Shown here piece after piece: positions 1 through 8,271 of a stretch of DNA of 64,000 nt. Origin of the DNA: JACCSI01 sp963815285 (GTDB taxonomy: Bacteria; Acidobacteriota; Vicinamibacteria; Vicinamibacterales; UBA2999). Every line of letters begins with the position of its first letter. The first letter of the stretch is position 1. The notes under the pieces were generated by a model that saw only the letters and a program-made list of their open reading frames with translations, was not told the origin of the DNA and ran no database searches. The translations under genes and the position numbers were made by a program. The stretch spans positions 1,178,001-1,242,000 of the forward strand of contig CAWFGB010000008.1 in assembly GCA_963815285.1 (NCBI GenBank), read 5' to 3'.

Positions 1-330
1 GCCGGCCACACCAGCGCCACAACGCTTCGTCTGCAGGCCGCAGCGACACTGGCGAGCGTGAAGCCGAAGGTCGATCGCTCGCGTGACGAGCTCAGCCTCA
101 TCCTCAGGACGGCGGCATCGATGTTACGGGACATCGAGTTGTTGAACGTCGGCGGCGACGCGACGGTCGTGGCCAACCAGACGCACCGGGACGAGCTTGC
201 CGAACTCTCGCGCTCATACGCGGGCAGCCGCGCGCGCGATGCGTTTGCCACCGTGGACCGTGCACTCGCCGCGCTCGAACGGAACGCCGGCACCAAAGTC
301 GTCGCCGACTGGGTCGCGACCCAGATCTAA
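1..330 (+). CDS. holB: DNA polymerase III delta-prime subunit, C-terminal fragment (5' end outside window)
   Basis: The reading frame is open from base 1 and ends in TAA at 328-330, so only the last 109 residues are present. The sequence is all-helical. Its final stretch (ALERNAGTKVVADWVATQI) and the preceding 'SMLRDIELL' segment look like the C-terminal collar domain of clamp-loader delta-prime subunits, where a helical bundle packs against the other subunits. No ATPase motif is visible because that half lies upstream. The next gene starts 3 bases downstream, so they are probably co-transcribed. The assignment rests on the C-terminal pattern alone and is moderately secure. Confidence 0.6.
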   Translation, partial: AGHTSATTLRLQAAATLASVKPKVDRSRDELSLILRTAASMLRDIELLNVGGDATVVANQTHRDELAELSRSYAGSRARDAFATVDRALAALERNAGTKVVADWVATQI

Positions 331-333
331 AGC

Positions 334-1101
334 ATGTTCTTCCTCGCGTCCAAGACGCTGTCGTTTCTCGAGCAGCCGCTCAATTTCGTCGCCATCCTGT
401 TGCTCGTCAGCATCATGTTCTGGCGTCGCCGGCCGCGGCTGGCACGGCGCGCTGCGGTGGCTGGGGTATTGCTCTTTTTCGCGATCGGAATTACCGCCGC
501 GCCGCGGTCGGTGCTCCGGGCTCTCGAAGACAGATACGCGCCGACCGATGTGTCGCGCGAGCCGCTGGTCGGCGCGATCATTCTCGCCGGAGCGGAGGAC
601 GCCGGCATCAAGGCCGTCGAGCGCGGGCAGGTGCTCGTTAACGGCGGAGCCGAGCGGTTGATTACGGCGGCTCGGCTCATCAGCCAGTACCCGAACTTCG
701 TTGTCATACACACTGGATTTTCTGGACGGTTGGCCAACGCTGGCATGACCGAATCCGAGATGGCGCGGCGTTTCTTTGAGGAACTGGGCGTCGATTTATC
801 GCGCGTCATCTTCGAGGACCGTGCCCGAAACACGTACGAGAACGCGCTCTTCACCCGGCAGCTGCCCGGCATCGATTCCAGCCGGAGATGGCTGCTGGTG
901 ACCTCGGCCCGGCACATGCCGCGGTCCATGGCCGTCTTCGAGAAGCTCGGGTGGAACGTGGCGCCAATGCCCGTGGATTATCAGACGGGGCGCACGATCC
1001 CACTCTGGCACTATTCGATCACTCGAGGGGCCGGGGATTGGCAGACGGCGATGCACGAGATCCTTGGATTGGTGGCCTACTGGGCGACTGGCCGGCTGTA
1101 G
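334..1101 (+). CDS. YdcF/ElyC/SanA-family (DUF218) membrane protein
   Basis: A 255-residue protein with two N-terminal membrane segments (about residues 18-30 and 40-56), followed by a periplasmic-type DUF218 domain (about 80-235). Family hallmarks are the strand-loop 'GAIILAGAED', an HTGFSG segment, the 'ESEMARRFFEELGVD' helix and 'ARNTYENALF' followed by 'VTSARHMPRSM'. Relatives such as E. coli ElyC and SanA are linked to envelope and undecaprenyl-carrier metabolism, but the biochemical activity is unsettled. It starts 3 bases after the upstream stop. A role in envelope polysaccharide metabolism is only suggested by the neighbouring cluster. Confidence 0.8.
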   Translation: MFFLASKTLSFLEQPLNFVAILLLVSIMFWRRRPRLARRAAVAGVLLFFAIGITAAPRSVLRALEDRYAPTDVSREPLVGAIILAGAEDAGIKAVERGQVLVNGGAERLITAARLISQYPNFVVIHTGFSGRLANAGMTESEMARRFFEELGVDLSRVIFEDRARNTYENALFTRQLPGIDSSRRWLLVTSARHMPRSMAVFEKLGWNVAPMPVDYQTGRTIPLWHYSITRGAGDWQTAMHEILGLVAYWATGRL

Positions 1102-1159
1102 GTCTCGAGATGGTGGCGCGCGGAGCCGGCGCTTCAGCCGCGCGAGGACCGAGTGCGGC

Positions 1160-1165
1160 CATAAT
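1160..1165 (+). promoter_or_regulatory. Candidate -10 element (CATAAT) upstream of pdxA
   Basis: CATAAT lies 14 bases before the ATG of pdxA, with no clear Shine-Dalgarno in between. Transcription from it would give an almost leaderless mRNA. Several other starts in this window show the same arrangement. No convincing -35 box was identified. Confidence 0.3.
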
Positions 1166-1179
1166 CTCAGAGCACCAAA

Positions 1180-2058
1180 ATGCGCCCCCGTATTGCCATC
1201 ACCGCCGGAGATCCGGCCGGCATCGGCCCTGAGATCGCCGACAAGGCGTCGCGCGATCCCCGCGTGCTCGACGTGTGTGACCCCGTCATTTACGCAGAGC
1301 CCGCGCAGACGCCATTTTCCATTGGAGAGGTCTCGGCAGCGGCCGGTCGTGCCGCCTACGGCACCATCGTGCGTGCGGTCGAAGATGCCCGCGCAGGGCG
1401 CGTGCACGCGCTCACGACCGCCCCGGTCAACAAGTTGGCGTTTTCTCGCGCCGGGTTGCCCTGGAAGGGGCATACCGACCTGCTCGGCCACCTGTGCGGC
1501 GTGTCGCGCGTGGCCATGATGTTTCATGCGCCGGAGCTCAACGTGGTGCTCGCCACGGTCCACGTGCCATTGCGGGAGGTGCCTGCGTTGCTCACGCAGT
1601 CGGCCGTCGAGGATGTGCTCGCGCTGACGGCTGAGTCGCTGCCGCGTTTTGGCTTCCCCCAGCCGCGCATTGCGGTCGCCGGGCTCAACCCGCACGCGGG
1701 CGAAGACGGGCTGCTCGGGAGCGAAGATCAACAAGTGCTGGCGCCGGCGATTGCGGCCTCACGCCGGCGCGGCCTGGACGTCAGCGGGCCCTGGCCGGCA
1801 GATACCGTGTTCGGTCGTGCCGCGCGCGGGGAGTTCGACGTCGTGCTGGCGTGCTATCACGATCAGGGCCTCATCCCGGTCAAACTCTTGGCGTTTGGCC
1901 GCGCCGTCAACGTCACGCTGGGCCTGCCGATCATCCGAACGTCGGTCGATCACGGGACCGCGTTCGATATCGCGGGCCGCGGTATTGCCGACGCCGGCAG
2001 CATGGTCGAAGCCGTGCTGCTCGCGGCACGACTGGCTGGCGCGCGAGCGCACTCGTGA
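1180..2058 (+). CDS. pdxA: 4-hydroxythreonine-4-phosphate dehydrogenase (PdxA)
   Basis: PdxA oxidises 4-phosphohydroxy-L-threonine in the DXP-dependent route to pyridoxal 5'-phosphate. The 292-residue product begins 'RIAITAGDPAGIGPEI' and carries the expected metal/substrate motifs: HTDLLGHL (about 97-104), GLNPHAGEDGLLG (about 167-179) and CYHDQGLIPVKLLAFG (about 225-240). It also has a C-terminal 'SVDHGTAFDIAGRG' segment. It is somewhat shorter than the usual 310-340 residues, and the missing part lies in the N-terminal third before 'ALTTAPVNK'. Its TGA overlaps the GTG start of the following glycosyltransferase by 4 bases, so they form one transcriptional unit. Confidence 0.93.
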   Translation: MRPRIAITAGDPAGIGPEIADKASRDPRVLDVCDPVIYAEPAQTPFSIGEVSAAAGRAAYGTIVRAVEDARAGRVHALTTAPVNKLAFSRAGLPWKGHTDLLGHLCGVSRVAMMFHAPELNVVLATVHVPLREVPALLTQSAVEDVLALTAESLPRFGFPQPRIAVAGLNPHAGEDGLLGSEDQQVLAPAIAASRRRGLDVSGPWPADTVFGRAARGEFDVVLACYHDQGLIPVKLLAFGRAVNVTLGLPIIRTSVDHGTAFDIAGRGIADAGSMVEAVLLAARLAGARAHS

Positions 2059-2924
2059 GCAGGGTCTCCATCCTCATCGTCAATTACCGTTCGTACGACG
2101 AGTTGGAGCAGTGCCTTGTGTCGCTGCGGCAGTTCGAGCCCGGAACGCGCGTGGTCGTCGTCGATCACGAGGCTGATGCCGGGCGCGTGGTCCAACTGCA
2201 GTCGCGGCATCCGCACATCGAGGTCCACACGTTTCGCGACAACCCTGGATTTGGCGCCGGTGTCAATCGCGCAGCCCGTCTGGCCAATACCGACGACATG
2301 GTGGTGCTCAACCCTGATGTCGTCCTGACGCAGCCAATCGTGGCGCCGGTTGCCGCCTACGCCGCCTTGCAGCCCACGGTCGGCATCATCGGAGGGCTGG
2401 TGCGTGAAGAGTCTGGCGCGCGGCAACCGTCGGCGCGCACGTTTCCGGATTTCAGTACGGCATTTGGCGGGCGCACATCGCTGCTGACGCGGCTGTGGCC
2501 GGGCAACCCGCTCACGCACAGGAACCTCGTGGACGCGATGGCGGCCGAAGCCCGACGCGTGGACTGGGTGACCGGAGCCTTCATGTTCATCAGGCGGCGC
2601 ACCTATGACGACGTCCGCGGCTTCGACGAGCGCTTTTTCATGTACTGGGAGGACGCCGATCTTTGCCGCAGGGCCGCGACACTGGGCTGGGATACCGCGT
2701 TTCTTCCTGCGGTAAGTGTGTTGCATCTCACCGGGCGGGCAAGCCGGCATGTGCCGATTCGTACTCTGGTGGCCTTTCACCGCAGCGTTTTTTATTACTA
2801 TTGGAAGCATGGTGGCCTGGTCGCACGCGCGCTGTCTCCCATTGTGGCGCTGGGCCTGTTCGTTCGGTTCATCCTGCGCCTCCCCTCCGCGCTTCGCACG
2901 GCGCTCCTTTCCCGCACGGCCTGA
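2055..2924 (+). CDS. Glycosyltransferase family 2 (WbbL/rhamnosyltransferase-like)
   Basis: A 289-residue GT-A-fold enzyme expected to move a sugar from a nucleotide donor to a lipid-linked glycan on the cytoplasmic face. The GTG at 2055 overlaps the pdxA stop, and the open frame upstream of it overlaps pdxA. Diagnostic segments are 'SILIVNYRS' at the N-terminus, 'NPGFGAGVNRAAR', 'VVLNPDVVL' (the DXD-equivalent) and the late 'GFDERFFMYWEDADLCRR' with the conserved acidic base. The C-terminus 'VALGLFVRFILRLPSAL' looks like an amphipathic or membrane anchor. Linkage and sugar cannot be predicted. Confidence 0.85.
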   Translation: MSRVSILIVNYRSYDELEQCLVSLRQFEPGTRVVVVDHEADAGRVVQLQSRHPHIEVHTFRDNPGFGAGVNRAARLANTDDMVVLNPDVVLTQPIVAPVAAYAALQPTVGIIGGLVREESGARQPSARTFPDFSTAFGGRTSLLTRLWPGNPLTHRNLVDAMAAEARRVDWVTGAFMFIRRRTYDDVRGFDERFFMYWEDADLCRRAATLGWDTAFLPAVSVLHLTGRASRHVPIRTLVAFHRSVFYYYWKHGGLVARALSPIVALGLFVRFILRLPSALRTALLSRTA

Positions 2925-3413
2925 GTGAAATCTGTGAAGGCTCCTGAAGAGAAGAAGTCCGAGGTGCTGATTGCGGACAATCGCAAGGCCCATTTCGACT
3001 ACCACGTACTCGAAACGTTCGAGGCGGGCATTGCGTTGCTGGGCACCGAGGTCAAGGGCATTCGCGAGGGCAAAGCCAACCTCCGCGACGCCTTCGCCCG
3101 CGTTGAAAAGGGCGAAGTGTGGCTTTACAACGTGCACATCAATCCTTACAGCCACCGCGGCTATGTCGATCACGATCCGAAGCGCCGCCGCAAGCTCCTG
3201 CTGCATCGACAGGAGATCAGGAAGTTGATCGGCAAGACCGTCGAGAAGGGTCTGACGCTCGTCCCCACGCGCATGTACTTCAAGAATGGCAAGGTCAAGG
3301 TCGCGATCGCGCTCGCGCGCGGTAAACAGGTGCACGACAAGCGCGAAACCATCAAGCGGCGCGAGACCGAGCGCGAGACGCGCGCGGCCGTCAAAGAGCG
3401 TGTTCGTCGATGA
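2925..3413 (+). CDS. smpB: SsrA-binding protein SmpB
   Basis: SmpB binds tmRNA and brings it to stalled ribosomes in trans-translation. The 162-residue product has the canonical core 'HFDYHVLETFEAGIALLGTE', then 'VKGIREGKANLRDAF', and the basic tail 'GKQVHDKRETIKRRETERE' that enters the decoding centre. The GTG at 2925 directly follows the previous stop, and a second in-frame GTG at 2934 is an alternative start. The last bases overlap the next gene's ATG. It is a housekeeping gene embedded at the left edge of the polysaccharide locus. No tmRNA gene was recognised nearby. Confidence 0.95.
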   Translation: MKSVKAPEEKKSEVLIADNRKAHFDYHVLETFEAGIALLGTEVKGIREGKANLRDAFARVEKGEVWLYNVHINPYSHRGYVDHDPKRRRKLLLHRQEIRKLIGKTVEKGLTLVPTRMYFKNGKVKVAIALARGKQVHDKRETIKRRETERETRAAVKERVRR

Positions 3414-4546
3414 ACACGCCGATCTGGTTCAACCGCCCGGCGGTCACCGGCAACGAGCTTCGCTACATCCAGCAGGCCATCGAATCTGGGCACCTGTCCG
3501 GCGACGGTGAGTTCTCCGAGCGGTGTCACGCCCGGCTCGCGGAGATTACAGGGGCGCGGAAGGCGCTGCTGACGACCTCGTGTACCCATGCGCTCGAGAT
3601 GGCGATGCTGCTCCTGAATCTCGAGGCCGGTGACGAGGTGATCTGCCCGGCGTTCACCTTTGTGTCGACGGCCAACGCGGTGGCGCTGCGCGGCGCGCGC
3701 CCGGTCTTCGTGGACGTTCGGGCCGACACCCTCAACCTGGATGAGCGGCTGCTCGAAGCGGCCATCACGCCGCGCACCCGGGCGGTCATCGTCGTCCATT
3801 ACGCCGGGGTGGCGTGTGAGATGGACGAGATCATGGCTGTCGCGGCGCGTCACGGCCTTATGGTCATCGAGGACAACGCTCACGGTCTTTTCGGCCACTA
3901 TAAGGACCGGCCGCTGGGTTCGCTGGGGGCGCTATCGACGCTCAGCTTTCACGAAACCAAGAACCTGACATGCGGCGAAGGCGGCGCGTTGCTGCTCAAC
4001 GACGGGGCGCTCGTGGACCGCGCAGAGATCATTCGCGAGAAGGGCACCAACCGCAGCCGGTTCTTTCGCGGCGAGGTCGATCGCTACACCTGGGTGGACA
4101 TCGGGTCCAGTTACCTGCCATCGGATCTGCTGGGCGCGTATCTCTGGGCACAGCTCGAGTCGGCGGACGCCATTCAGCGCCGGCGCCACGAAATCTGGGG
4201 CAGCTACGCACGCGAACTCGAATCGTGGGCGTGTGCCGCGGGTGTGCGCCTGCCCGTTGTGCCAGGCCACTGTGCCCACCCCGCGCACATCTTCTATCTG
4301 CTGATGCCGTCGCTCGAACGTCGGACGGCGCTGATTCGACACCTGCGCGAGCGCCAGATCCTCGCGCCGTTTCACTACCTGCCCCTGCACTTGTCGGATG
4401 TGGGCCGCCGCTACGGTGGCGTCGCCGGGCAATGCCCAGTGACAGAGGACGTGTCGGACAGGCTGGTCCGGCTGCCGCTCTTTTACCAGCTGACAGCCGA
4501 GGACCAGACCCGGGTCGTAGAGGCGATTCAGGAGTTCACGCCGTGA
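3410..4546 (+). CDS. wecE: DegT/DnrJ/EryC1 aminotransferase, WecE-like (dTDP-4-amino-4,6-dideoxygalactose transaminase)
   Basis: A PLP enzyme expected to aminate a 4-keto-6-deoxy sugar nucleotide with glutamate as donor, giving dTDP-4-amino-4,6-dideoxy-galactose (Fuc4N) if it acts like E. coli WecE/RffA. The PLP lysine is Lys184 in 'SFHETKNLTCGEGGAL', a motif typical of the WecE branch. Asp155 in 'VIEDNAHG' should contact the pyridine nitrogen. The 378-residue length matches the family. It overlaps smpB by 4 bases and the next gene's GTG by 4 bases, so it is co-transcribed with a dTDP-sugar reductase homologue. No rmlA or rmlB lies in the window, so the dTDP-4-keto-glucose supply must come from elsewhere. 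Confidence 0.85.
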   Translation: MNTPIWFNRPAVTGNELRYIQQAIESGHLSGDGEFSERCHARLAEITGARKALLTTSCTHALEMAMLLLNLEAGDEVICPAFTFVSTANAVALRGARPVFVDVRADTLNLDERLLEAAITPRTRAVIVVHYAGVACEMDEIMAVAARHGLMVIEDNAHGLFGHYKDRPLGSLGALSTLSFHETKNLTCGEGGALLLNDGALVDRAEIIREKGTNRSRFFRGEVDRYTWVDIGSSYLPSDLLGAYLWAQLESADAIQRRRHEIWGSYARELESWACAAGVRLPVVPGHCAHPAHIFYLLMPSLERRTALIRHLRERQILAPFHYLPLHLSDVGRRYGGVAGQCPVTEDVSDRLVRLPLFYQLTAEDQTRVVEAIQEFTP

Positions 4547-5421
4547 CGGACAGCTTGACTTCAGCCGCGCGCCCCGTCGTGCTCGTTACTGGTGCAGCCG
4601 GACAGCTTGGCAGTGCGTTCGTGACGGATCTCTCTGATGAATACGAGGTCGTCGGCGAAACTCGGCAGACCCTGGATGTCACTGACCACGCCGCGGTGAT
4701 GCAGCGCGTTCGGAACATCTCCCCGGCCGTGATTGTCAACTGCACCGCGTACAACAGCGTGGACGGCGCCGAGGACGATCCGGTCACGGCATTTACCGTG
4801 AATGCATTTGCTGTTCGCTCGCTGGCGCGCGCGGCGTGCGAGAACGGGGCGCTGCTGGTCCACTACAGCACCGACTTCGTTTTCTCCGGCGAGACCGATC
4901 GGCCGTATACCGAAGACGATCGGCCGGCTCCGCAGAGCGTCTACGCGCAGTCGAAGCTGGTGGGCGAGTGGATGGCAGCCGATGCGCCGCGGCATTACGT
5001 GCTGCGCGTCGAGAGCTTGTTTGGCGGGCCACACGGACGGAGCAGCATCGACCGGATCATTCACGCGCTGCGCGCGGGCACTGACGCGAAGGTATTCTCA
5101 AACCGCTACGTCTCGCCCAGCTTCGTTGAAGATGTGGTCACCGCCACCCGCGCCCTCCTTCGGACCCAGCCGGCGCCGGGCGTGTACCACTGCGTCAACA
5201 GCGGCTTCGGCACTTGGTTCGAGGTGGGTCAGGAGATTGCCCGCCAACTTGGCACTCCCGGCGGCTGCCTGGTGCCGGTGTTGACGTCAGACGTGAAGTT
5301 GAAGGCCCCGCGGCCTCGTTTTGCGGCGCTCGAATCGGCTCGGCTGGCGCAGCAGGGGATTGAGCTGCCTGACTGGCAGGACGCCGTGCGTCGTTATCTG
5401 GCATCGGTGCCGAAAGGGTGA
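4543..5421 (+). CDS. rmlD: dTDP-4-dehydrorhamnose reductase-like short-chain dehydrogenase (RmlD family)
   Basis: An NAD(P)H-dependent reductase of the extended SDR type, 292 residues, predicted to reduce a 4-keto group on a dTDP-6-deoxy sugar. The Rossmann motif is 'VLVTGAAGQLGS' near residue 14. The family signature 'NCTAYNSVDGAE' matches the NCAAYTxVDxAE motif of RmlD. 'HYSTDFVFSGE' and 'YAQSKLVGE' give the catalytic Ser/Thr-Tyr-Lys set. The GTG at 4543 overlaps the wecE stop, and the frame upstream lies inside that gene. RmlD-like proteins also include non-rhamnose reductases, so the exact product is uncertain. Confidence 0.8.
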   Translation: MTDSLTSAARPVVLVTGAAGQLGSAFVTDLSDEYEVVGETRQTLDVTDHAAVMQRVRNISPAVIVNCTAYNSVDGAEDDPVTAFTVNAFAVRSLARAACENGALLVHYSTDFVFSGETDRPYTEDDRPAPQSVYAQSKLVGEWMAADAPRHYVLRVESLFGGPHGRSSIDRIIHALRAGTDAKVFSNRYVSPSFVEDVVTATRALLRTQPAPGVYHCVNSGFGTWFEVGQEIARQLGTPGGCLVPVLTSDVKLKAPRPRFAALESARLAQQGIELPDWQDAVRRYLASVPKG

Positions 5422-5509
5422 TGCCGGCGCCTTCTTGCGGCCAGAGCGGCGCGGCTGTAAGCGTGTTGCGAATTCGTAACGCCGAGTAGTACCGTATACG
5501 GGCTGAACT

Positions 5510-6496
5510 ATGACCAAGCGTGCGCTCGTTACAGGAATCACCGGGCAGGACGGTTCGTATCTGGCTGAACTGCTGCTCGACAAGGGTTACAAGGTGTTTG
5601 GCATCTGCCGCCGCCTGAGCGCTCCGAACGTGTGGCGCATTCAGCATCTGCTCGATCGCGTAACGCTGTTGCAGGCTGACCTGCTCGACCAACTCTCGCT
5701 CATCAAGGCGGTCGAGGAGTCGGACCCCGTCGAGTTTTACAATCTCGCTGCCATGTCGTTTGTCCCGGCCTCCTGGGACCAGCCGATGCTGACCGGCGAA
5801 TACAACTCACAAGGTGTGACGCGCGTGCTCGAGGCGGTGCGTCGGGTCAACGCCAAGATCCGGATCTACCAGGCCTCGTCGAGCGAGATGTACGGCCGGG
5901 TCCGCGAAGTGCCGCAGACGGAGATGACGCCGTTCTACCCGCGCAGTCCCTACGGTGTTTCGAAAGTCTTCGGCCACTACATCACGGTCAACTATCGCGA
6001 AAGCTACGACCTGTTCGCCTGCTCGGGCATCTTGTTCAACCACGAGTCGCCCCGTCGCGGCCTCGAGTTCGTCACGCGGAAGGTCACCGACGGGGTGGCG
6101 CGAATCAAGCTCGGGCTGGCCGACCATCTGCCGTTGGGCAATCTCGATGCCTGTCGCGACTGGGGCTTCGCCGGCGACTACGTGCGGGCGATGTGGCTGA
6201 TGCTCCAGCAGGAGACGGCGGACGACTACGTCATCGCCACCGGCGAGGCGCATTCGGTGAAGGAACTCGTCCAGGAGGCCTTCGGTCGCGTGGGTCTCGA
6301 CTGGGAAAAGTACGTGCGCATCGACCCACGCTTCCTGCGCCCGGCGGAAGTCGATCACCTGATCGGCGACTCGGGCAAGGCACGTCGAGTGCTGGGATGG
6401 ACACCCTCTGTAGACTTCCGCGGCCTCGTCCACATGATGGTGGATGCGGACGTTGAACGCCTGAGTCGGTCACCACAGCACGTCACGGCGTCGTGA
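5510..6496 (+). CDS. gmd: GDP-mannose 4,6-dehydratase
   Basis: Converts GDP-D-mannose to GDP-4-keto-6-deoxy-D-mannose, the precursor of GDP-L-fucose, GDP-rhamnose and GDP-perosamine. The 328-residue protein has the NADP-binding motif 'GITGQDGSYLAELLL', the catalytic 'SSSEMYG', YxxxK in 'YPRSPYGVSK' (Tyr148/Lys152) and the Gmd signature 'NHESPRRGLEFVTRK'. An ATG 88 bases after rmlD and a TATACG element 9 bases upstream of it suggest its own promoter. GDP-L-fucose synthase, the natural next enzyme, is encoded about 41 kb away at 46935-47930. The stop overlaps the next GT2 start. Confidence 0.95.
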   Translation: MTKRALVTGITGQDGSYLAELLLDKGYKVFGICRRLSAPNVWRIQHLLDRVTLLQADLLDQLSLIKAVEESDPVEFYNLAAMSFVPASWDQPMLTGEYNSQGVTRVLEAVRRVNAKIRIYQASSSEMYGRVREVPQTEMTPFYPRSPYGVSKVFGHYITVNYRESYDLFACSGILFNHESPRRGLEFVTRKVTDGVARIKLGLADHLPLGNLDACRDWGFAGDYVRAMWLMLQQETADDYVIATGEAHSVKELVQEAFGRVGLDWEKYVRIDPRFLRPAEVDHLIGDSGKARRVLGWTPSVDFRGLVHMMVDADVERLSRSPQHVTAS

Positions 6497-7500
6497 CGCT
6501 GCCGCCCCGTGTCGGGGTGGTGATTGTCACCTATAACGCACGCCAGCACATCGGGCGTTGCCTGACCGCGCTTGCCGCGCAAACGCGCCGGGCTGAACGT
6601 GTCGTGTTCATCGACAACAACAGCACTGACGACACCCTCGTTGAGGCGCGCGCCATCGCCAGCGGGCTGGGTCTCGATCTCGAGTGGGTGGAGGCCGGCG
6701 CCAACATCGGCTTTGCGGCCGCGAACAATCGTGGGGTTGCGCGACTCGGTGACTGCGATTTCATCGCAACGCTCAATCCCGATGCGTTCCCCGAGCCCGA
6801 CTGGCTGGCCGCGCTGATTGCCGCGGCTGCGGCGCACCCCGAGGCGGCTTCAGTCGCCAGCCTGCTGCTGTCTGCCGACCATCACGACGAGCTCGATGGC
6901 GCAGGCGACGTGTATCACGTCAGCGGCCTGCCCTGGCGGCATGGGCACGGCCTGCCCCGCGACCGCGTCCCCGAGGCGAACGTCGGGCGTCCGGTCTTCT
7001 CCGCCTGTGCCGCGGCGGCACTCTATCGCCGCGCCGACTGGATCAACGCCGGAGGGCTCGACGAGCGGTTTTTCTGCTACGCCGAGGATGTCGATCTCGG
7101 CTTTCGCCTGCAGCTACTCGGCCGGCAATGCTGGTACGAGCCAGGGGCAGTGGCCCTCCACGTCGGCGGGGCCGCGTCGGGCAAGAGCAGCGCGTTTGCG
7201 GTGTACCACGGGCATCGCAATCTCGAATGGGCGTTTCTGAAAAACATGCCTTCCTCGCTCCTGCGGCGCTACCTTCCGCTCCACGTTCTCGTCTCGCTTG
7301 GTTCCGTTCTGTGGTTCGTGGCGCACGGTCAGGGCGCGACGATTGTGCGAGCCAAGTGGGACGCCTGGCAACAGCTGCGGGCGGTGCTTGCGACCCGGCG
7401 CGAGGTGCAAGCCACGAAAACCGTTTCGGACGCGCTGTTGCTGGCCGCGCTCAATCGGGCGGCGTTGATACGGCGGATTTGGCGGCGCGTGCGCGGTTGA
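6493..7500 (+). CDS. Glycosyltransferase family 2
   Basis: A 335-residue GT2 starting at GTG 6493, overlapping gmd by 4 bases. Signature segments are 'GVVIVTYNARQHI', 'VVFIDNNSTDDT', 'NIGFAAANNRGVAR', the DXD-equivalent 'ATLNPDAFPEPDW' and 'FCYAEDVDLGFRLQLLG', which carries the catalytic base. The C-terminal third has a hydrophobic stretch 'LPLHVLVSLGSVLWFVAHG', probably a membrane-associating segment. It resembles the GT2 at 2055 and rhamnosyl- or fucosyl-transferases of O-antigen loci. Coupling to gmd makes a GDP-deoxysugar donor plausible but unproven. It converges on the wzt gene downstream. Confidence 0.85.
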   Translation: MTLPPRVGVVIVTYNARQHIGRCLTALAAQTRRAERVVFIDNNSTDDTLVEARAIASGLGLDLEWVEAGANIGFAAANNRGVARLGDCDFIATLNPDAFPEPDWLAALIAAAAAHPEAASVASLLLSADHHDELDGAGDVYHVSGLPWRHGHGLPRDRVPEANVGRPVFSACAAAALYRRADWINAGGLDERFFCYAEDVDLGFRLQLLGRQCWYEPGAVALHVGGAASGKSSAFAVYHGHRNLEWAFLKNMPSSLLRRYLPLHVLVSLGSVLWFVAHGQGATIVRAKWDAWQQLRAVLATRREVQATKTVSDALLLAALNRAALIRRIWRRVRG

Positions 7501-7520
7501 TGGCCGACGCTGGCCGCGCC

Positions 7521-8270
7521 TCAGCCCATGACGCTGTCGTGGTAGAACGCTAACCCCTGCTCCGTGGGTCCATCGAACACCTTTTGCCCGCCGCTCAAGA
7601 CGCAGACTCTGCTGCAGATCTGCTCGACCGTCTGCGCCGAGTGAGAGACGAACACGATAGTCCGCCCCTCTTTGACGAAGCGCTCCATGGTCCGGCGGCA
7701 TTTCTCCTGAAAGGCCTCGTCACCAACCGCGAAGATCTCGTCGAGCAGCAGCACCTCTGGATCGAGGTGTGCGGCCACCGCGAACGCGAGGCGTACCACC
7801 ATTCCAGACGAGTAGTTCTTAATCGGCTCGTCGATGAACTGTTCGATTTCTGAATAGTCGACGACGCTGTCAAAGATGCGATCCACCGCCGGTCGACTGA
7901 GTCCGTAAACGGAGGCATTCAGGTAAACGTTTTCACGGCCGGTCAGCTCCGGGTGGAAGCCTACGCCGAGCTCGATCATGGTCCCGATCTTCGCGTCACG
8001 GCGAACCAGCACCCGCCCGGACGAGGGACGATGGATGCCGGCAATGAGCTTGAGCAGCGTGCTCTTGCCCGAGCCGTTCCGGCCAACGAGGCCCACGGCT
8101 TCACCGCGACCCACCGTAAGCGAGACGTCCCGCAGCGCCCAGAATTCCTCTACGCGCGGCCGGTAGCGCTTGTAGATTGTTCCCAGGATGCGCGTCTTCA
8201 GCGCGTGTGCGCGATTGTGATGGATGTCGAAACGCTTTGATACCCGCTCCGCGATGATGAGCGCGTCCAT
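7521..8270 (-). CDS. wzt: Polysaccharide ABC exporter ATP-binding subunit (Wzt/TagH-like)
   Basis: The nucleotide-binding subunit that powers export of an undecaprenyl-linked glycan across the inner membrane. Walker A is 'GRNGSGKST' (63-71), the signature is 'NYSSGMVVRLAFA' (about 146-158), Walker B is 'VLLLDEIFAVGD' and the H-loop is 'FVSHS'. The 249-residue length means it lacks the C-terminal carbohydrate-binding domain seen in the Wzt of E. coli O8/O9a, so the class may not need recognition of a capped chain end. ATG 8270 is preferred because it lies 1 base after the permease stop; the open frame upstream of it runs into the permease gene. Confidence 0.92.
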   Translation of the reverse strand: MDALIIAERVSKRFDIHHNRAHALKTRILGTIYKRYRPRVEEFWALRDVSLTVGRGEAVGLVGRNGSGKSTLLKLIAGIHRPSSGRVLVRRDAKIGTMIELGVGFHPELTGRENVYLNASVYGLSRPAVDRIFDSVVDYSEIEQFIDEPIKNYSSGMVVRLAFAVAAHLDPEVLLLDEIFAVGDEAFQEKCRRTMERFVKEGRTIVFVSHSAQTVEQICSRVCVLSGGQKVFDGPTEQGLAFYHDSVMG

Positions 8271-8271
8271 G